Shown: positions 7,323 to 15,926, counted from the first letter of the stretch. The stretch is 64,000 nucleotides of DNA from Enterococcus sp. 5H (GCF_028128615.1 NZ_AMDP01000043.1:1-64000), one strand, 5' to 3'. Translations and numbers: made by a program. Notes: a model not told the origin generated them from the sequence alone.

Positions 7323-8162
7323 ATCAATGAAGAACAAGACAAGATAAAAAAACTTAAAAGACTCGGAGAAATTATTAAATCTACTCGGTTAAGTCTTGGT
7401 AAAAGCCAGAGTGAATTTGGTGAATTATTCGACCCCCCAGCAGCAAAGAGTATTGTTTCAAGGTGGGAAAAAGGTAACAGTCTTCCAAGTCCTGAGAGGT
7501 TATTCCAATTAAGTAAAATAAGTAATCTTTCTGTCAACGAATTAATATTCGGTACTTTACAAAATGAGATTTATTTTTTAATGAAATCCGCAGAAACTTA
7601 TCCATTAGTTTATGATTTAAGAAGAGATCAGTTCACTTCTAAGGGAAAAACTTTATCAGAAAAAAAATTTTTAGAATGTGTGTACGATTATGCACATTAT
7701 AAAAGAGGTACTTATTTTGGAACCCCTGTTCCGAAATCTTTGAAAGAATATGACCCATCAAAAGACCATGGTGAGAAAGAAGATATCACTATTATTAATG
7801 AACGAAGCGCTTACTATAAAACTGAAGAGACTACAGGCGATAAAATAATTTTTAATAACGTATTAAAAGAAGCTGAAATTAGAAACTTGCAGCCACAAGA
7901 TAAAAACGAGTTAATGGCGTTGCTTAGTGACGAAGCAAAACGCTTATTTGAGGACATCGAAAAAAATAATATTGGTCTAATCGAAATTGTTACATCATCC
8001 CTTTATAGCGTTTTAGAACAAACTATACCTAATTTTATTTACTATAAAACCTCTGAACATGAGTTTGTCAGGAGTTCTAATATTGATATAAAATTAGAAA
8101 ATAAAATCGAAAAAATTATACAAGATGCGATTGATGTAATTGAAAATTTAAGTACTGAATAA
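7323..8162 (+). CDS. HTH repressor of the element, non-AUG start
   Basis: The frame is open from 7305 to 8162 and encodes an XRE-type helix-turn-helix (KSQSEFGELF, then SIVSRWEKG) at about residues 25-60, followed by a 200-residue domain I do not recognise. It has no S24/LexA-like peptidase motif. There is no ATG, GTG or TTG before residue 87 that keeps the HTH. AAGGAG (7308-7313) best serves the AUC codon at 7323; AUU at 7317 is the alternative. The ATG at 7327 is in another frame and stops after six codons. The homologous start was probably ATG, now changed by one base. The C-terminal domain may sense an inducer or bind an antirepressor. Confidence 0.7.
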   Translation: MNEEQDKIKKLKRLGEIIKSTRLSLGKSQSEFGELFDPPAAKSIVSRWEKGNSLPSPERLFQLSKISNLSVNELIFGTLQNEIYFLMKSAETYPLVYDLRRDQFTSKGKTLSEKKFLECVYDYAHYKRGTYFGTPVPKSLKEYDPSKDHGEKEDITIINERSAYYKTEETTGDKIIFNNVLKEAEIRNLQPQDKNELMALLSDEAKRLFEDIEKNNIGLIEIVTSSLYSVLEQTIPNFIYYKTSEHEFVRSSNIDIKLENKIEKIIQDAIDVIENLSTE

Positions 8163-8268
8163 AAAGATAGAGCAATAACTAAATTATATTACTTAAAGCT
8201 AACTACAATGAATTAGACATACTAATTTCTCCTACCAGCGCCCCATGCTAGCTACGGAGGGAAAACAA

Positions 8269-9441
8269 ATGGCAACAATCAAACAATATACAAAAAAAGA
8301 CGGCTCTAAGCTGTGGATGTTTCAAACCTATTTAGGTATTAACCAAGCAACTGGAAAGCCTGTAAAGACGACTAGACGAGGTTTTAACACAAAGAAAGAA
8401 GCTCAACTAGAATTAAATCGGCTTCTTGTAGAGTTTGAAACGAACGGACTGGAAAAAAGCAATAATGAGACGTTCAAAGAGGTATACGAGCTTTGGTATG
8501 ACAATTATAAGAAGACGGTAAAAGAAGCCACTAGCATTGCGACAGAACGGTATATTCGTATTCACGTCTTACCAACGTTAGGAGATCTAAAGGTTTCAAG
8601 TATCACTCCTAAAATGGCTCAGAAACTAGTAAACGAGTTAGCGGACAAGTTACAAGTCTATAAGGTTGTCCTTCAATATGTTGCTAAGGTCATGGATCAT
8701 GCTATCACTTTAGAAATAACCGACAAAAACCCTTTTCAGCGTGTCACTCGACCAAAGGTAAAACATACCAGGAAAGATAAAGACGTGAAATTTTACACCA
8801 GTGAACAAGTACAGCAAGTTTTATCTTATCTTGATAATAAAGTAAAAAGTGTGAAAGATAGTAACTTACTTTATAAATATTTTGCCGAGTGGGATTTTAC
8901 TATGTATAGAACATTGGCTTTTACTGGCATAAGAGGTGGTGAGGCGTTGGCTTTAACGTGGGATGATGTGAACTTCAATAAACGTTTATTAACGATAAGC
9001 AAGACGTTATCACAAACTCGAAACGGCTTTTCAGTCCAGCCGCCAAAAACAAAATCATCTAACAGAGTAATTTCAATTGATGATAAAACTTGCCAACAAT
9101 TAAAAAAATGGCAGCTAAGACAAAGAGAGTTTTTCTTTCAGAGCGGTATCAAAAATAAGAATATCATTTTTTCAGATTACGAAAGCAATTACTCAAATAG
9201 GCAATCACTTTATCAAAGGTCAACCAGACTTAGCAAAGCTGTCCATCTTCCTAACATTGGTACTCATGGTTGGCGACATACTCACGCTTCCATGCTCTAT
9301 GAAGCTGGCATACCAATGAAAGAAGCTCAAGAGCGACTAGGACATGCAAGTTTAGAAATGACTAACTCTATATATACTCATCTAAGCGACAAACAAAAAA
9401 ATGCTACCGCAGAAAAACTAGCCCAATTCGCTAATTTTTAG
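8269..9441 (+). CDS. int: Tyrosine integrase
   Basis: This encodes 390 residues from ATG 8269, chosen over an upstream in-frame start because GGAGGG lies eight bases before it. It has an N-terminal AP2-like arm-binding region (KDGSKLWMF), a SAM-like core-binding domain (about residues 65-165) and a catalytic domain. The catalytic set is Arg222 (TGIRGGE), His333 and Arg336 (HGWR), His359 (GHAS) and Tyr369 (YTHLS). It is the end gene of the element and lies beside two direct repeats and the rpmA terminator, the usual place for its attachment site. Confidence 0.93.
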   Translation: MATIKQYTKKDGSKLWMFQTYLGINQATGKPVKTTRRGFNTKKEAQLELNRLLVEFETNGLEKSNNETFKEVYELWYDNYKKTVKEATSIATERYIRIHVLPTLGDLKVSSITPKMAQKLVNELADKLQVYKVVLQYVAKVMDHAITLEITDKNPFQRVTRPKVKHTRKDKDVKFYTSEQVQQVLSYLDNKVKSVKDSNLLYKYFAEWDFTMYRTLAFTGIRGGEALALTWDDVNFNKRLLTISKTLSQTRNGFSVQPPKTKSSNRVISIDDKTCQQLKKWQLRQREFFFQSGIKNKNIIFSDYESNYSNRQSLYQRSTRLSKAVHLPNIGTHGWRHTHASMLYEAGIPMKEAQERLGHASLEMTNSIYTHLSDKQKNATAEKLAQFANF

Positions 9442-9444
9442 TAG

Positions 9445-9466
9445 ATGGCATTCATTATGGCATTCA
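9445..9466. repeat. Two ATGGCATTCA direct repeats, candidate integrase arm sites
   Basis: ATGGCATTCA occurs at 9445-9454 and 9457-9466, a 12-base period, directly after int. This resembles arm-type integrase sites. The attachment core should lie between here and about 9535; its exact bases cannot be seen without the other end. Confidence 0.5.
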
Positions 9467-9485
9467 AGTATCTGTTTAACCCAAA

Positions 9486-9523
9486 CAAAAAAGCCCTACC
9501 CCTTACTACACAAGGGATAGAGC
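9486..9523 (-). terminator. Terminator of the rplU-prp-rpmA operon
   Basis: On the minus strand GCTCTATCCCTT and AAGGGGTAGGGC form a 12-bp stem around GTGTAGT, followed by six T. It lies between rpmA and int, so integration left the operon end intact. Confidence 0.85.
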
Positions 9524-9538
9524 CGATCAGTTCAATTA

Positions 9539-9826
9539 TTATTGAGCTACTGGGTATACAGATACTTGTTTTTTGTCGCGGCCTTTACGTTCGAAACGAA
9601 CAACTCCGTCAACTTTTGCAAATAATGTATCATCTCCGCCAATACCTACGTTTGCTCCTGGGTAAATTTTAGTACCGCGTTGACGGTATAAAATTGATCC
9701 ACCAGTTACAGTTTGACCATCAGCGCTTTTAGCACCTAGGCGTTTAGATTCTGAATCACGTCCGTTGGAAGTAGAACCTCCACCTTTTTTGTGGGCGAAT
9801 AATTGTAAATTCATGTTTAACAACAT
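9539..9826 (-). CDS. rpmA: 50S ribosomal protein L27 (with cleaved N-terminal extension)
   Basis: This encodes 95 residues from ATG 9826, with AGGAGG eight bases upstream. It begins [19 protein letters not shown]; the Firmicute form carries an extension removed after LQLF so that Ala-His-Lys-Lys becomes the mature end at the ribosomal peptidyl-transferase centre. The rest is the full L27 core ([24 protein letters not shown]). The processing protease is encoded by the gene immediately upstream. It is the last gene of the operon. Confidence 0.96.
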   Translation of the reverse strand: MLLNMNLQLFAHKKGGGSTSNGRDSESKRLGAKSADGQTVTGGSILYRQRGTKIYPGANVGIGGDDTLFAKVDGVVRFERKGRDKKQVSVYPVAQ

Positions 9827-9838
9827 AGTCTGCACCTC

Positions 9839-10183
9839 CTATTTTTCGTTTATGGTTTTGACTTGAATAAATTCAAGATTTTCTTGCTCGATTGCTTGTA
9901 AACCTAATAATAAGTTTTCCAAGAGTATTTGGGCTATATTGGTTTGTTCTTGATTGATTTTAGAAAGAATTTCAACGTAAAGGTAACCCGATTCGTCTTC
10001 ATTGGTTTCTACAATCGGTTCAAATCCAGCTAAAGCATCAATCCCATTGACTGTGCTAATCGCTAAAGCAGACACAGCTGCACAAATGACATCACTGCCA
10101 TATGGACCTGACTCAGCATGCCCCGTTATTTCAAATGAAACGATTTGACCTGCGTCATTTCGTTTAAAAGAACTTTTAATCAT
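9839..10183 (-). CDS. prp: Ribosomal-processing cysteine protease Prp
   Basis: This encodes 114 residues. Prp cleaves the N-terminal extension of L27, an essential maturation step in Firmicutes. The catalytic pair is visible: His22 in TGHAESG and Cys34 in SDVICAAVSAL. The gene lies between rplU and rpmA, as in other Firmicutes, so enzyme and substrate are co-transcribed. Its length matches the family. Confidence 0.95.
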   Translation of the reverse strand: MIKSSFKRNDAGQIVSFEITGHAESGPYGSDVICAAVSALAISTVNGIDALAGFEPIVETNEDESGYLYVEILSKINQEQTNIAQILLENLLLGLQAIEQENLEFIQVKTINEK

Positions 10184-10216
10184 TGATAGGCCTCTTTCCT
10201 ATACAACTTAAAAGAA

Positions 10217-10525
10217 TTATGCGTTGATTGCGTTGATAACAACTTTTGTATATGGTTGACGGTGACCTTGTTTGCGGTGAGTGTGTTTTTTAGGTTTGTA
10301 TTTGAAAGTCACGACTTTCTTTTGTTTGCCGTGTTTTTCTACAGTTCCTTCAACAGTTGCACCTGAAATAGTTGGAGCACCTACTTTCGTAGATTCGCCA
10401 CCCACTAAGATAACTTCGTCAAAAACAACTTTTTCGCCAGCTTCTACGTCTAATTTTTCAACGTAAATTGCTTGACCTACCTCAACTTTTACTTGTTTAC
10501 CACCAGTTTTGATAATTGCGTACAT
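10217..10525 (-). CDS. rplU: 50S ribosomal protein L21
   Basis: This encodes 102 residues from ATG 10525 ([11 protein letters not shown]), downstream of GGAGGTG. The motif [19 protein letters not shown] near the end is the standard L21 signature for 23S rRNA binding. The gene is first in the operon and lies behind the L21 leader and a strong promoter, so it is probably feedback-controlled. Confidence 0.97.
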   Translation of the reverse strand: MYAIIKTGGKQVKVEVGQAIYVEKLDVEAGEKVVFDEVILVGGESTKVGAPTISGATVEGTVEKHGKQKKVVTFKYKPKKHTHRKQGHRQPYTKVVINAINA

Positions 10526-10540
10526 GCTATACAGCACCTC

Positions 10541-10625
10541 CTTCTTCTAGACTTAGACTCGCCATCCCAAGCGATAACAGACTGTTATACTTAAAAACTT
10601 GTTCTGCGCGGTTGTAGCTGTGGAG
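10541..10625 (-). ncRNA. Ribosomal protein L21 leader
   Basis: The 5' leader between the promoter and rplU has the conserved L21-leader stretches (CTGTTATCGCTTGGG, GGCGAGTCTAAGTCTAG) followed by the AAGGAGG ribosome site. In Firmicutes this structured leader is thought to let L21 control its own operon. Edges are approximate. Confidence 0.75.
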
Positions 10626-10645
10626 TCCACAATTACAACATTAGT

Positions 10646-10674
10646 ATGATATCAAAAAAACAGTTCCAAGTCAA
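10646..10674 (-). promoter_or_regulatory. rplU operon promoter
   Basis: On the minus strand TTGACT (10674-10669), a 17-base spacer and TATCAT (10651-10646) precede the L21 leader. Confidence 0.7.
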
Positions 10675-10742
10675 TGAAAACTTGTTAATTCTACATTTTG
10701 AGTATACTTTCAAAAAAGTTTCCTGTTATTTCTAATTAATGA

Positions 10743-10771
10743 TTGACTTTATTTTACATGTTCATTATAAT
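10743..10771 (+). promoter_or_regulatory. tRNA-Arg promoter
   Basis: TTGACT (10743-10748), a 17-base spacer and a perfect TATAAT (10766-10771) end 21 bases before the tRNA, as expected for a stable-RNA promoter. Confidence 0.8.
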
Positions 10772-10792
10772 AAATTTTGTTGTGTTAAACAT

Positions 10793-10866
10793 GCGCCAAT
10801 AGCTCAGCTGGATAGAGCACTCGCCTTCTAAGCGAGCGGTCGGGAGTTCGAATCTCTCTTGGCGTA
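10793..10866 (+). tRNA. tRNA-Arg (anticodon UCU)
   Basis: The 74-base sequence folds as a full cloverleaf. The acceptor GCGCCAA pairs with TTGGCGT and the D arm is AGCTC...GAGC. The anticodon stem TCGCC/AGCGA-type surrounds CTTCTAA with anticodon TCT, and the T arm is GGGAG-TTCGAAT-CTCTC. No CCA is encoded. It reads AGA codons. It stands alone with its own promoter and terminator. Confidence 0.95.
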
Positions 10867-10874
10867 TCATTTAT

Positions 10875-10920
10875 AAAAAACGGTAGTAGTCAGATTTTCA
10901 TTTGACTACTGCCGTTTTTT
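10875..10920. terminator. Bidirectional terminator
   Basis: AAAAAACGGTAGTAGTCA and TGACTACTGCCGTTTTTT form an 18-bp stem (one G-U) that ends both the tRNA transcript and the leftward exporter operon. Confidence 0.9.
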
Positions 10921-10933
10921 GTCTTCCCGTTAT

Positions 10934-12823
10934 TTAAGAAAGTTCTACTTTACCTGTATATAATTGATAGTAAGTACCTTTTTCTAAAAGTAATTCGTCA
11001 TGCGTTCCTCTTTCAATAATACGGCCATGATCCATTACCATAATCACATCTGAATTTTGAATAGTGGATAAACGATGAGCGATGACAAAAACTGTTCTTC
11101 CTTTCATCAATTGATCCATACCAGCTTGAACGTGTTTTTCTGTACGCGTGTCAATACTTGATGTTGCTTCATCTAAGATCATCACTGGCGGATCAGCAAT
11201 AGCAGCTCTGGCGATTGCCAACAATTGACGCTGCCCTTGGGATAAGCCGTCGCCATCACCTGTAATGACCGTATCATATTTATCTGGTAAATGATTAATA
11301 AAATCTTCTGCATTGGCTAGCTTTGCTGCTTGAATCACCGCTTCATCTGATGCATTTAAATTCCCGTAACGAATGTTCTCACGAATCGTTCCTGTAAATA
11401 AATGGGTATCTTGTAAAACGATCCCCAATGAACGTCGTAATGAATGCTTTTTAATTTTCTCAATATTAATTCCATCATAGCGAATTTTTCCTTCTTGAAT
11501 ATCATAAAATCGATTGATTAAATTCGTTATCGTTGTTTTACCAGCTCCTGTTGCGCCAACAAAAGCGACTTTTTGTCCAGGTTCAGCATAAAGATTAATG
11601 TCTTTTAGCACTCGATTTTTCTCATCATAACCAAAGTATACCTCGTCAAAACGAACATCTCCAGTCAACTCAGTATAGGTTACCGTTCCATCTTCATGAG
11701 GGTGCTTCCATGCCCAGATCCCTGTTCTAGCTTCACTTTCAACTAACTTACCAGCTTCACGACTAACATTTGTTAAAGTTACATAACCATCATCCGCCTC
11801 AGGTTTTTCATCAATCAAATCAAAAATACGCTGCGCACCAGCCAAAGCCATAATAACAAAATTGATTTGCTGTGACACTTGGCTAATCGGCATATTCAAT
11901 GAACGGCTTAGCTGTAGAAATGAGGCAATCATTCCTATCGTTAAACCTGATACTCCATAAACCGAAAAAATCCCGCCGACTATTGCTAGTAATACATACT
12001 GAATATTTAACAAATTCATCATAATTGGCATTAGGCTATTCGCGTACTTATTCGCTTGTGTAGCGCTTTGGCGTAATTCCTCATTCAATCCTTTGAATTC
12101 TTTGATGGTTTGTGGTTCATGGTTGAAGATTTTCACCACTTTTTGTCCATGCATTATCTCTTCTATATAACCGTTTACTTCCCCTAAATCTTGTTGTTGT
12201 TTACCAAAATACCGGCCGCTACGACCAGCAATCGCACGAATTGTTATAATCATAACCCCCACAGATACAATTACAAGCAAGGTTAATGGAACGCTTATCG
12301 TAAACATTGCAATAAATACACTGATAAAACTAACAACCGCTGCAACTAAATTGGGAATACTTTGAGAAATCATTTGTCTTAACGTATCAGTATCATTCGT
12401 AAAATGACTCATAATATCACCATTTGAATTTGAATCAAAATATCGAATTGGCAAGGTTTCTAAATGAGTAAACATTTGATCCCGAATTGTCTTTTGTGTA
12501 CCTTCACTAATTCTTACCATTATCAAATTGTAAAATAGATTCGATACAATACCAACCCCGTAAATCAAAGCCATAGTCGTAATCGCTTTTAACAATCCAG
12601 AAAAATTCGGATTGGTTTGCCCTAAAAGCGGTGTAACATAATCATCAATAACAACTTGTAAAAATAATGATCCTCGGACATTTGCATAGGTACTTAGTAA
12701 GATAAAAATCAATACTAACACTAAATAAAATTTATACTGTTGAAACATATATGAAAATAATCGTCTCAATGTTTTTACAGGATCTTGGTTTTTCCGAATA
12801 CCTTTTGCTTGTTCATTACTCAT
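10934..12823 (-). CDS. Heterodimeric ABC exporter, catalytically complete subunit
   Basis: This encodes 629 residues from ATG 12823, which overlaps the partner's stop (ATGAGTAA). A six-helix ABC-1 membrane domain (residues about 20-330) precedes a nucleotide-binding domain with Walker A GATGAGKT near 423, signature LSQGQ, Walker B VMILDEATSSID and switch AHRLST. The catalytic Glu and His are both present. The signature is the unusual LSQGQ. A roughly 40-residue insertion (GIWAWKHPHEDG) lies between the domains, as in BmrD/EfrD-like subunits. It pairs with the gene upstream to export drugs or other amphipathic compounds. Confidence 0.88.
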   Translation of the reverse strand: MSNEQAKGIRKNQDPVKTLRRLFSYMFQQYKFYLVLVLIFILLSTYANVRGSLFLQVVIDDYVTPLLGQTNPNFSGLLKAITTMALIYGVGIVSNLFYNLIMVRISEGTQKTIRDQMFTHLETLPIRYFDSNSNGDIMSHFTNDTDTLRQMISQSIPNLVAAVVSFISVFIAMFTISVPLTLLVIVSVGVMIITIRAIAGRSGRYFGKQQQDLGEVNGYIEEIMHGQKVVKIFNHEPQTIKEFKGLNEELRQSATQANKYANSLMPIMMNLLNIQYVLLAIVGGIFSVYGVSGLTIGMIASFLQLSRSLNMPISQVSQQINFVIMALAGAQRIFDLIDEKPEADDGYVTLTNVSREAGKLVESEARTGIWAWKHPHEDGTVTYTELTGDVRFDEVYFGYDEKNRVLKDINLYAEPGQKVAFVGATGAGKTTITNLINRFYDIQEGKIRYDGINIEKIKKHSLRRSLGIVLQDTHLFTGTIRENIRYGNLNASDEAVIQAAKLANAEDFINHLPDKYDTVITGDGDGLSQGQRQLLAIARAAIADPPVMILDEATSSIDTRTEKHVQAGMDQLMKGRTVFVIAHRLSTIQNSDVIMVMDHGRIIERGTHDELLLEKGTYYQLYTGKVELS

Positions 12824-14552
12824 CGTCTTCACCAAATCCTTTCTGTTGAGATTCATACACTTCTTGATAAATGTCGTTTGTCGCTAATAAACTTTCATGC
12901 GTACCAATCGCGTTAATCATGCCATTATCCATAACAATAATCCGATCAGAATCTTGGATAGAGGAAATTCTTTGTCCAATAATAAATGTAGTTGTTCCTG
13001 GGATCTCTTGTCTCATTCCTTCTCTAATCAAGCGATCTGTTTTCGTATCTACGGCACTTGTTGAATCATCTAATATCAAAATTTTTGGTTTTTTCAACAA
13101 GGCACGAGCGATACAGATACGCTGTTTTTGTCCACCTGACACGTTATTCCCACCTTGAGAAATCAGTGTGTCGTATTTATCCGGAAATTCTTGAATAAAA
13201 CTATCCGCTTGAGCAATTTTACATACTCTGATCAAATCTTCATCTGTTGCATTTTCATTACCCCAACGTAAATTTTCCTTAATGGTTCCTGTGAAAAGTA
13301 CATTGTTTTGTAAAACCATACTTACTTGATCTCTTAATGATTTCAGATCATACTTCCGCACATCTTGACCACCAACTTCAACGCTACCTTTTGTGACATC
13401 ATATAATCTTGGAATCAACTGGACTAATGTTGATTTTGAACTACCTGTTCCACCAACAATCCCAATCACTTCACCTGATTTTATTTCCATATTTGCATCG
13501 ATTAGCGCTAATTTATCTAAATCATTGGCATAACTAAAACAAACATCTTTGAAACGAACTGATCCATCTGTAATTTCATATAGTGGCGCATCATTATTTT
13601 TTAAGTCACTTTCTTCAGATAAAACTTCTGTAATTCGTTCAGCAGATGTCCGTGCAATAATTACCATAACAAAAACCATCGACATCATATTCAAACTCAT
13701 CAAAATTTGCATCGTATAAGTAAACATGCTGACTAATTCACCTGTCGTCAACGTACCGCCAACCACAAATTTTGCACCTAACCATGAAATTAACAACATA
13801 CAAACATACACAGAAAACTGCAAAATTGGATTATTAAAGGCCACAATACTTTGCGCTTTTGAAAATGTTTTGTAAATATCCTTAGAAACTGATTTGAATT
13901 TTTCGTCTTCATGATCTTCTCGTACGTAGGATTTCACTACACGAATTCCCTGTAAATTTTCTTGAACAACATTATTTAATTTGTCATAAATGCGGAAAAC
14001 TTTATTAAAATTCGGATGAGCAAAATAAATTACTAATGTTAATCCAATCATTAGAAACGGTACTACACCTAAGTAAATCATCGATAAATCTTTATTTATA
14101 CTAAAAACCATCACTAGTGAAAAAATAAAAATCAATGGACTACGAACCAAAATTCGAATAACCATTTGATAAGCATTTTGCACATTGGTAATATCTGTCG
14201 TCATCCGCGTAATCAAACTGGAAGTCGAAAAACGGTCTATGTTTGAAAAGGAGAACCCTTGAATTCTCACAAATAGCTTATCTCGTAAATTTTTAGCAAA
14301 ACCCGCTGAAGCAACCGCTGCATAACGCCCTGACATAGCACCAAAAAATAAAGCAACAATGGCACATAAAAATAAAATACCGCCATACATTAAAATGGCT
14401 TTAGTATCACCTTTTTCAATTCCATTATCAATCATCATCGCCATGATTAAAGGAATAATAATATCAAGCGCAACTTCTCCAGTAACGTACAACGGCGTAA
14501 TAATACTTTCTTTTTTGTACTCGCCGACATTTGCGATCAGTTTTTTTATCAC
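12816..14552 (-). CDS. Heterodimeric ABC exporter, degenerate-site subunit
   Basis: This encodes 578 residues starting at GTG 14552, which overlaps the marR stop (GTGA). It is an ABC-1 membrane domain plus an NBD. Walker A is GGTGSSKST (367-375), the signature is VSGGQ, Walker B is LILDDSTSAVD with Asp in place of catalytic Glu, and the switch is GQRISS with Gln in place of His. These losses are the hallmark of the inactive site of asymmetric exporters such as EfrCD, BmrCD and LmrCD. It needs the downstream subunit to hydrolyse ATP. Confidence 0.88.
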   Translation of the reverse strand: MIKKLIANVGEYKKESIITPLYVTGEVALDIIIPLIMAMMIDNGIEKGDTKAILMYGGILFLCAIVALFFGAMSGRYAAVASAGFAKNLRDKLFVRIQGFSFSNIDRFSTSSLITRMTTDITNVQNAYQMVIRILVRSPLIFIFSLVMVFSINKDLSMIYLGVVPFLMIGLTLVIYFAHPNFNKVFRIYDKLNNVVQENLQGIRVVKSYVREDHEDEKFKSVSKDIYKTFSKAQSIVAFNNPILQFSVYVCMLLISWLGAKFVVGGTLTTGELVSMFTYTMQILMSLNMMSMVFVMVIIARTSAERITEVLSEESDLKNNDAPLYEITDGSVRFKDVCFSYANDLDKLALIDANMEIKSGEVIGIVGGTGSSKSTLVQLIPRLYDVTKGSVEVGGQDVRKYDLKSLRDQVSMVLQNNVLFTGTIKENLRWGNENATDEDLIRVCKIAQADSFIQEFPDKYDTLISQGGNNVSGGQKQRICIARALLKKPKILILDDSTSAVDTKTDRLIREGMRQEIPGTTTFIIGQRISSIQDSDRIIVMDNGMINAIGTHESLLATNDIYQEVYESQQKGFGEDDE

Positions 14553-15013
14553 TCGGTTCCCCTACCTTCCTTATCGATTTTTTTACTATTCTCAGATAAT
14601 TTTTCGATCATCTTGAAAAAAAGTGCTAATTCTTCTTCCGTAATTCCTTCAACTAGCAGATCATCAAAATGTTTTAATTTGGAGATATTTTCTTTAACTT
14701 TCTGTTGACCTATGTCAGTTAGTGTAATTGATTTAAGCCGATTATCTTCTGCACAGCTTTTCCGTTCAATAAACATACGTTTTTCCATAGTTTGTAGCAC
14801 ACCTGTTGCCGTAGAACGTCGAATATCAAATTCTTTTTCAATGTCCTTTTGATAGACTGGAATTTGATGGCTATTGCGTCGATGAATAAAATTAAGTACT
14901 CTCATCTGAATTCCAGATGAAGCTTCGCCGTCATCTTCCTTTAGAATTTCTGCGACTTTCCGGTTAAGTTCATTAGCTAAGATTCTGATTTTTAATGCGA
15001 TTTTCCGATCCAT
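14549..15013 (-). CDS. MarR-family regulator of the exporter operon
   Basis: This encodes 154 residues preceded by AAGGAGG. It is a MarR winged helix with a helical N-terminus, a recognition region (QKDIEKEFDIRRSTATGVLQ) and a basic wing (ERKSCAEDNRLKSITLT). It is the first gene of the exporter operon and probably binds the TAGTT/AACTA palindrome at its own promoter, released by an exported or sensed compound. The ligand cannot be read from sequence. Confidence 0.88.
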   Translation of the reverse strand: MDRKIALKIRILANELNRKVAEILKEDDGEASSGIQMRVLNFIHRRNSHQIPVYQKDIEKEFDIRRSTATGVLQTMEKRMFIERKSCAEDNRLKSITLTDIGQQKVKENISKLKHFDDLLVEGITEEELALFFKMIEKLSENSKKIDKEGRGTE

Positions 15014-15033
15014 GGTTTACCTCCTTATGAAAT

Positions 15034-15079
15034 TAGTTCGCTTCCTAACTATATTACATAAGAGGTGTTGAAAGGTCAA
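15034..15079 (-). promoter_or_regulatory. marR-exporter promoter with MarR-type operator
   Basis: On the minus strand TTGACC (15079-15074), a 17-base spacer and TAATAT (15056-15051) abut an inverted repeat TAGTT-8-AACTA at 15034-15051, at about the transcription start. Confidence 0.6.
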
Positions 15080-15111
15080 GGGGGAATATAGAAGGATTAA
15101 TTTTATTTTAC

Positions 15112-15155
15112 AAAAAAAGCAACAGCCCATAATCTAATTTGATTATCTGCTGTTA
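15112..15155 (-). terminator. Terminator of the tail locus
   Basis: On the minus strand GTAACAGC...ATAATC and GATTAT...GCTGTTGC pair in a long stem, followed by seven T. It lies 35 bases after the last tip-protein gene, so the locus ends here without a lysis cassette. Confidence 0.85.
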
Positions 15156-15189
15156 CCTATTTACTCAAAAAGGTTATTTTCTTACTTAA

Positions 15190-15642
15190 TTATGCTATAC
15201 GTTTCCAGATATATACAGTAGCGTATGGTGGTAAATTATTATGTGATTTATTCCCCCCAGCGCTCCCGCTAATTTTACCTACTGCGATATCTCCCCATAA
15301 AAATCCACTTGTCCCTGTCCCGCTAACGGATGGATTAGAACCTTTATTCAAACCTAAACTATGATTATGATTCGGCATTTCATCTATTGTAAGAGTATGT
15401 GCTTTTTCTCCGCCTGTTTTACCATTAGAGAAATCTTCATCATTTTCATCTACTCCCACCAAAACCTTGCCTTTAATTCTCTCCCAAGTACTACCTAAGA
15501 AAGTATTTAAATCTAGATTTTCGGTACTCATATAGATTGAACCTACTGGATAAATAAAATCAATCAATCCCTCAATTGATTTCACATGTGTTTTAGGATA
15601 CAAAATTGTTCCTTTTTCTTCTAATTGTACAATATCTGCCAT
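15190..15642 (-). CDS. Phage tail tip protein with short-tail-fibre-like collar domain
   Basis: This encodes 150 residues. The first 30 (MADIVQLEEKG, then YPKTHVKSIEGL) match the two upstream tip proteins, so this is an attachment motif. Then comes FIYPVGSIYMS and a tail-collar-like domain (GSTWERIKGKVLVGVDE, MPNHNHS, LPPYATVYIWKR), as in many phage receptor-binding or microcystin-collar-like proteins. It probably contacts the target cell surface. Translation is coupled to the upstream gene through the shared junction sequence. Confidence 0.8.
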   Translation of the reverse strand: MADIVQLEEKGTILYPKTHVKSIEGLIDFIYPVGSIYMSTENLDLNTFLGSTWERIKGKVLVGVDENDEDFSNGKTGGEKAHTLTIDEMPNHNHSLGLNKGSNPSVSGTGTSGFLWGDIAVGKISGSAGGNKSHNNLPPYATVYIWKRIA

Positions 15643-15926
15643 TATACTGATCCCACCTTACTAAAAGTTATTGTTGGTAATGTATCTAATTTTTTCTTAT
15701 CTGCTGCACTCATCAAACCATTAACTGTCTGAGTAGCGGCAGCAGTTGTTGTTGCATTAGCTCCGGAGGGTCCTTGTGGTCCAGTTGCACCTTTTTCACC
15801 TTGTGCCCCAGCTGGTCCCATATCTCCTTTTTCACCTTTAATCGTCGTGATTCCCTCAACTGCATTTACATGCGTTTTAGGATAAACAACTACTCCGTCA
15901 CTTTTTAATTCAACGATGTCCGTCAT
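15642..15926 (-). CDS. Tail tip protein with collagen-like repeat
   Basis: This encodes 94 residues. The same N-terminal motif (MTDIVELKSDG, then YPKTHVNAVEG) is followed by a short Gly-X-Y stretch of about nine triplets (KGEKGDMGPAGAQGEKGATG), an ADKKKLDTL segment and the ending SKVGSV. The collagen-like part would trimerise as a thin fibre. It ends in the conserved junction that carries the next gene's ribosome site. Confidence 0.8.
   Translation of the reverse strand: MTDIVELKSDGVVVYPKTHVNAVEGITTIKGEKGDMGPAGAQGEKGATGPQGPSGANATTTAAATQTVNGLMSAADKKKLDTLPTITFSKVGSV
15645..15659 (-). repeat. Junction copy 1: AAGGTGGGATCAGTA
   Basis: These 15 bases encode the end KVGSV of one tip gene, and AAGGTGGGA also supplies the ribosome site of the next gene. 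Two further copies lie at 15926-15940 and 16156-16170. Confidence 0.8.

Noticed and set aside
7327-7347. ATG at 7327 as start of the repressor
   Set aside because: It is in another frame and meets TAA after six codons, with no suitable slip site between.
9445-9672. Coding frame downstream of int across the rpmA end
   Set aside because: It is antisense to rpmA and its terminator and has no ribosome site.
15642-15926. Collagen-like host adhesin
   Set aside because: The Gly-X-Y stretch is short and the gene is locked into the tail operon by overlapping joints; it is a tail fibre part.
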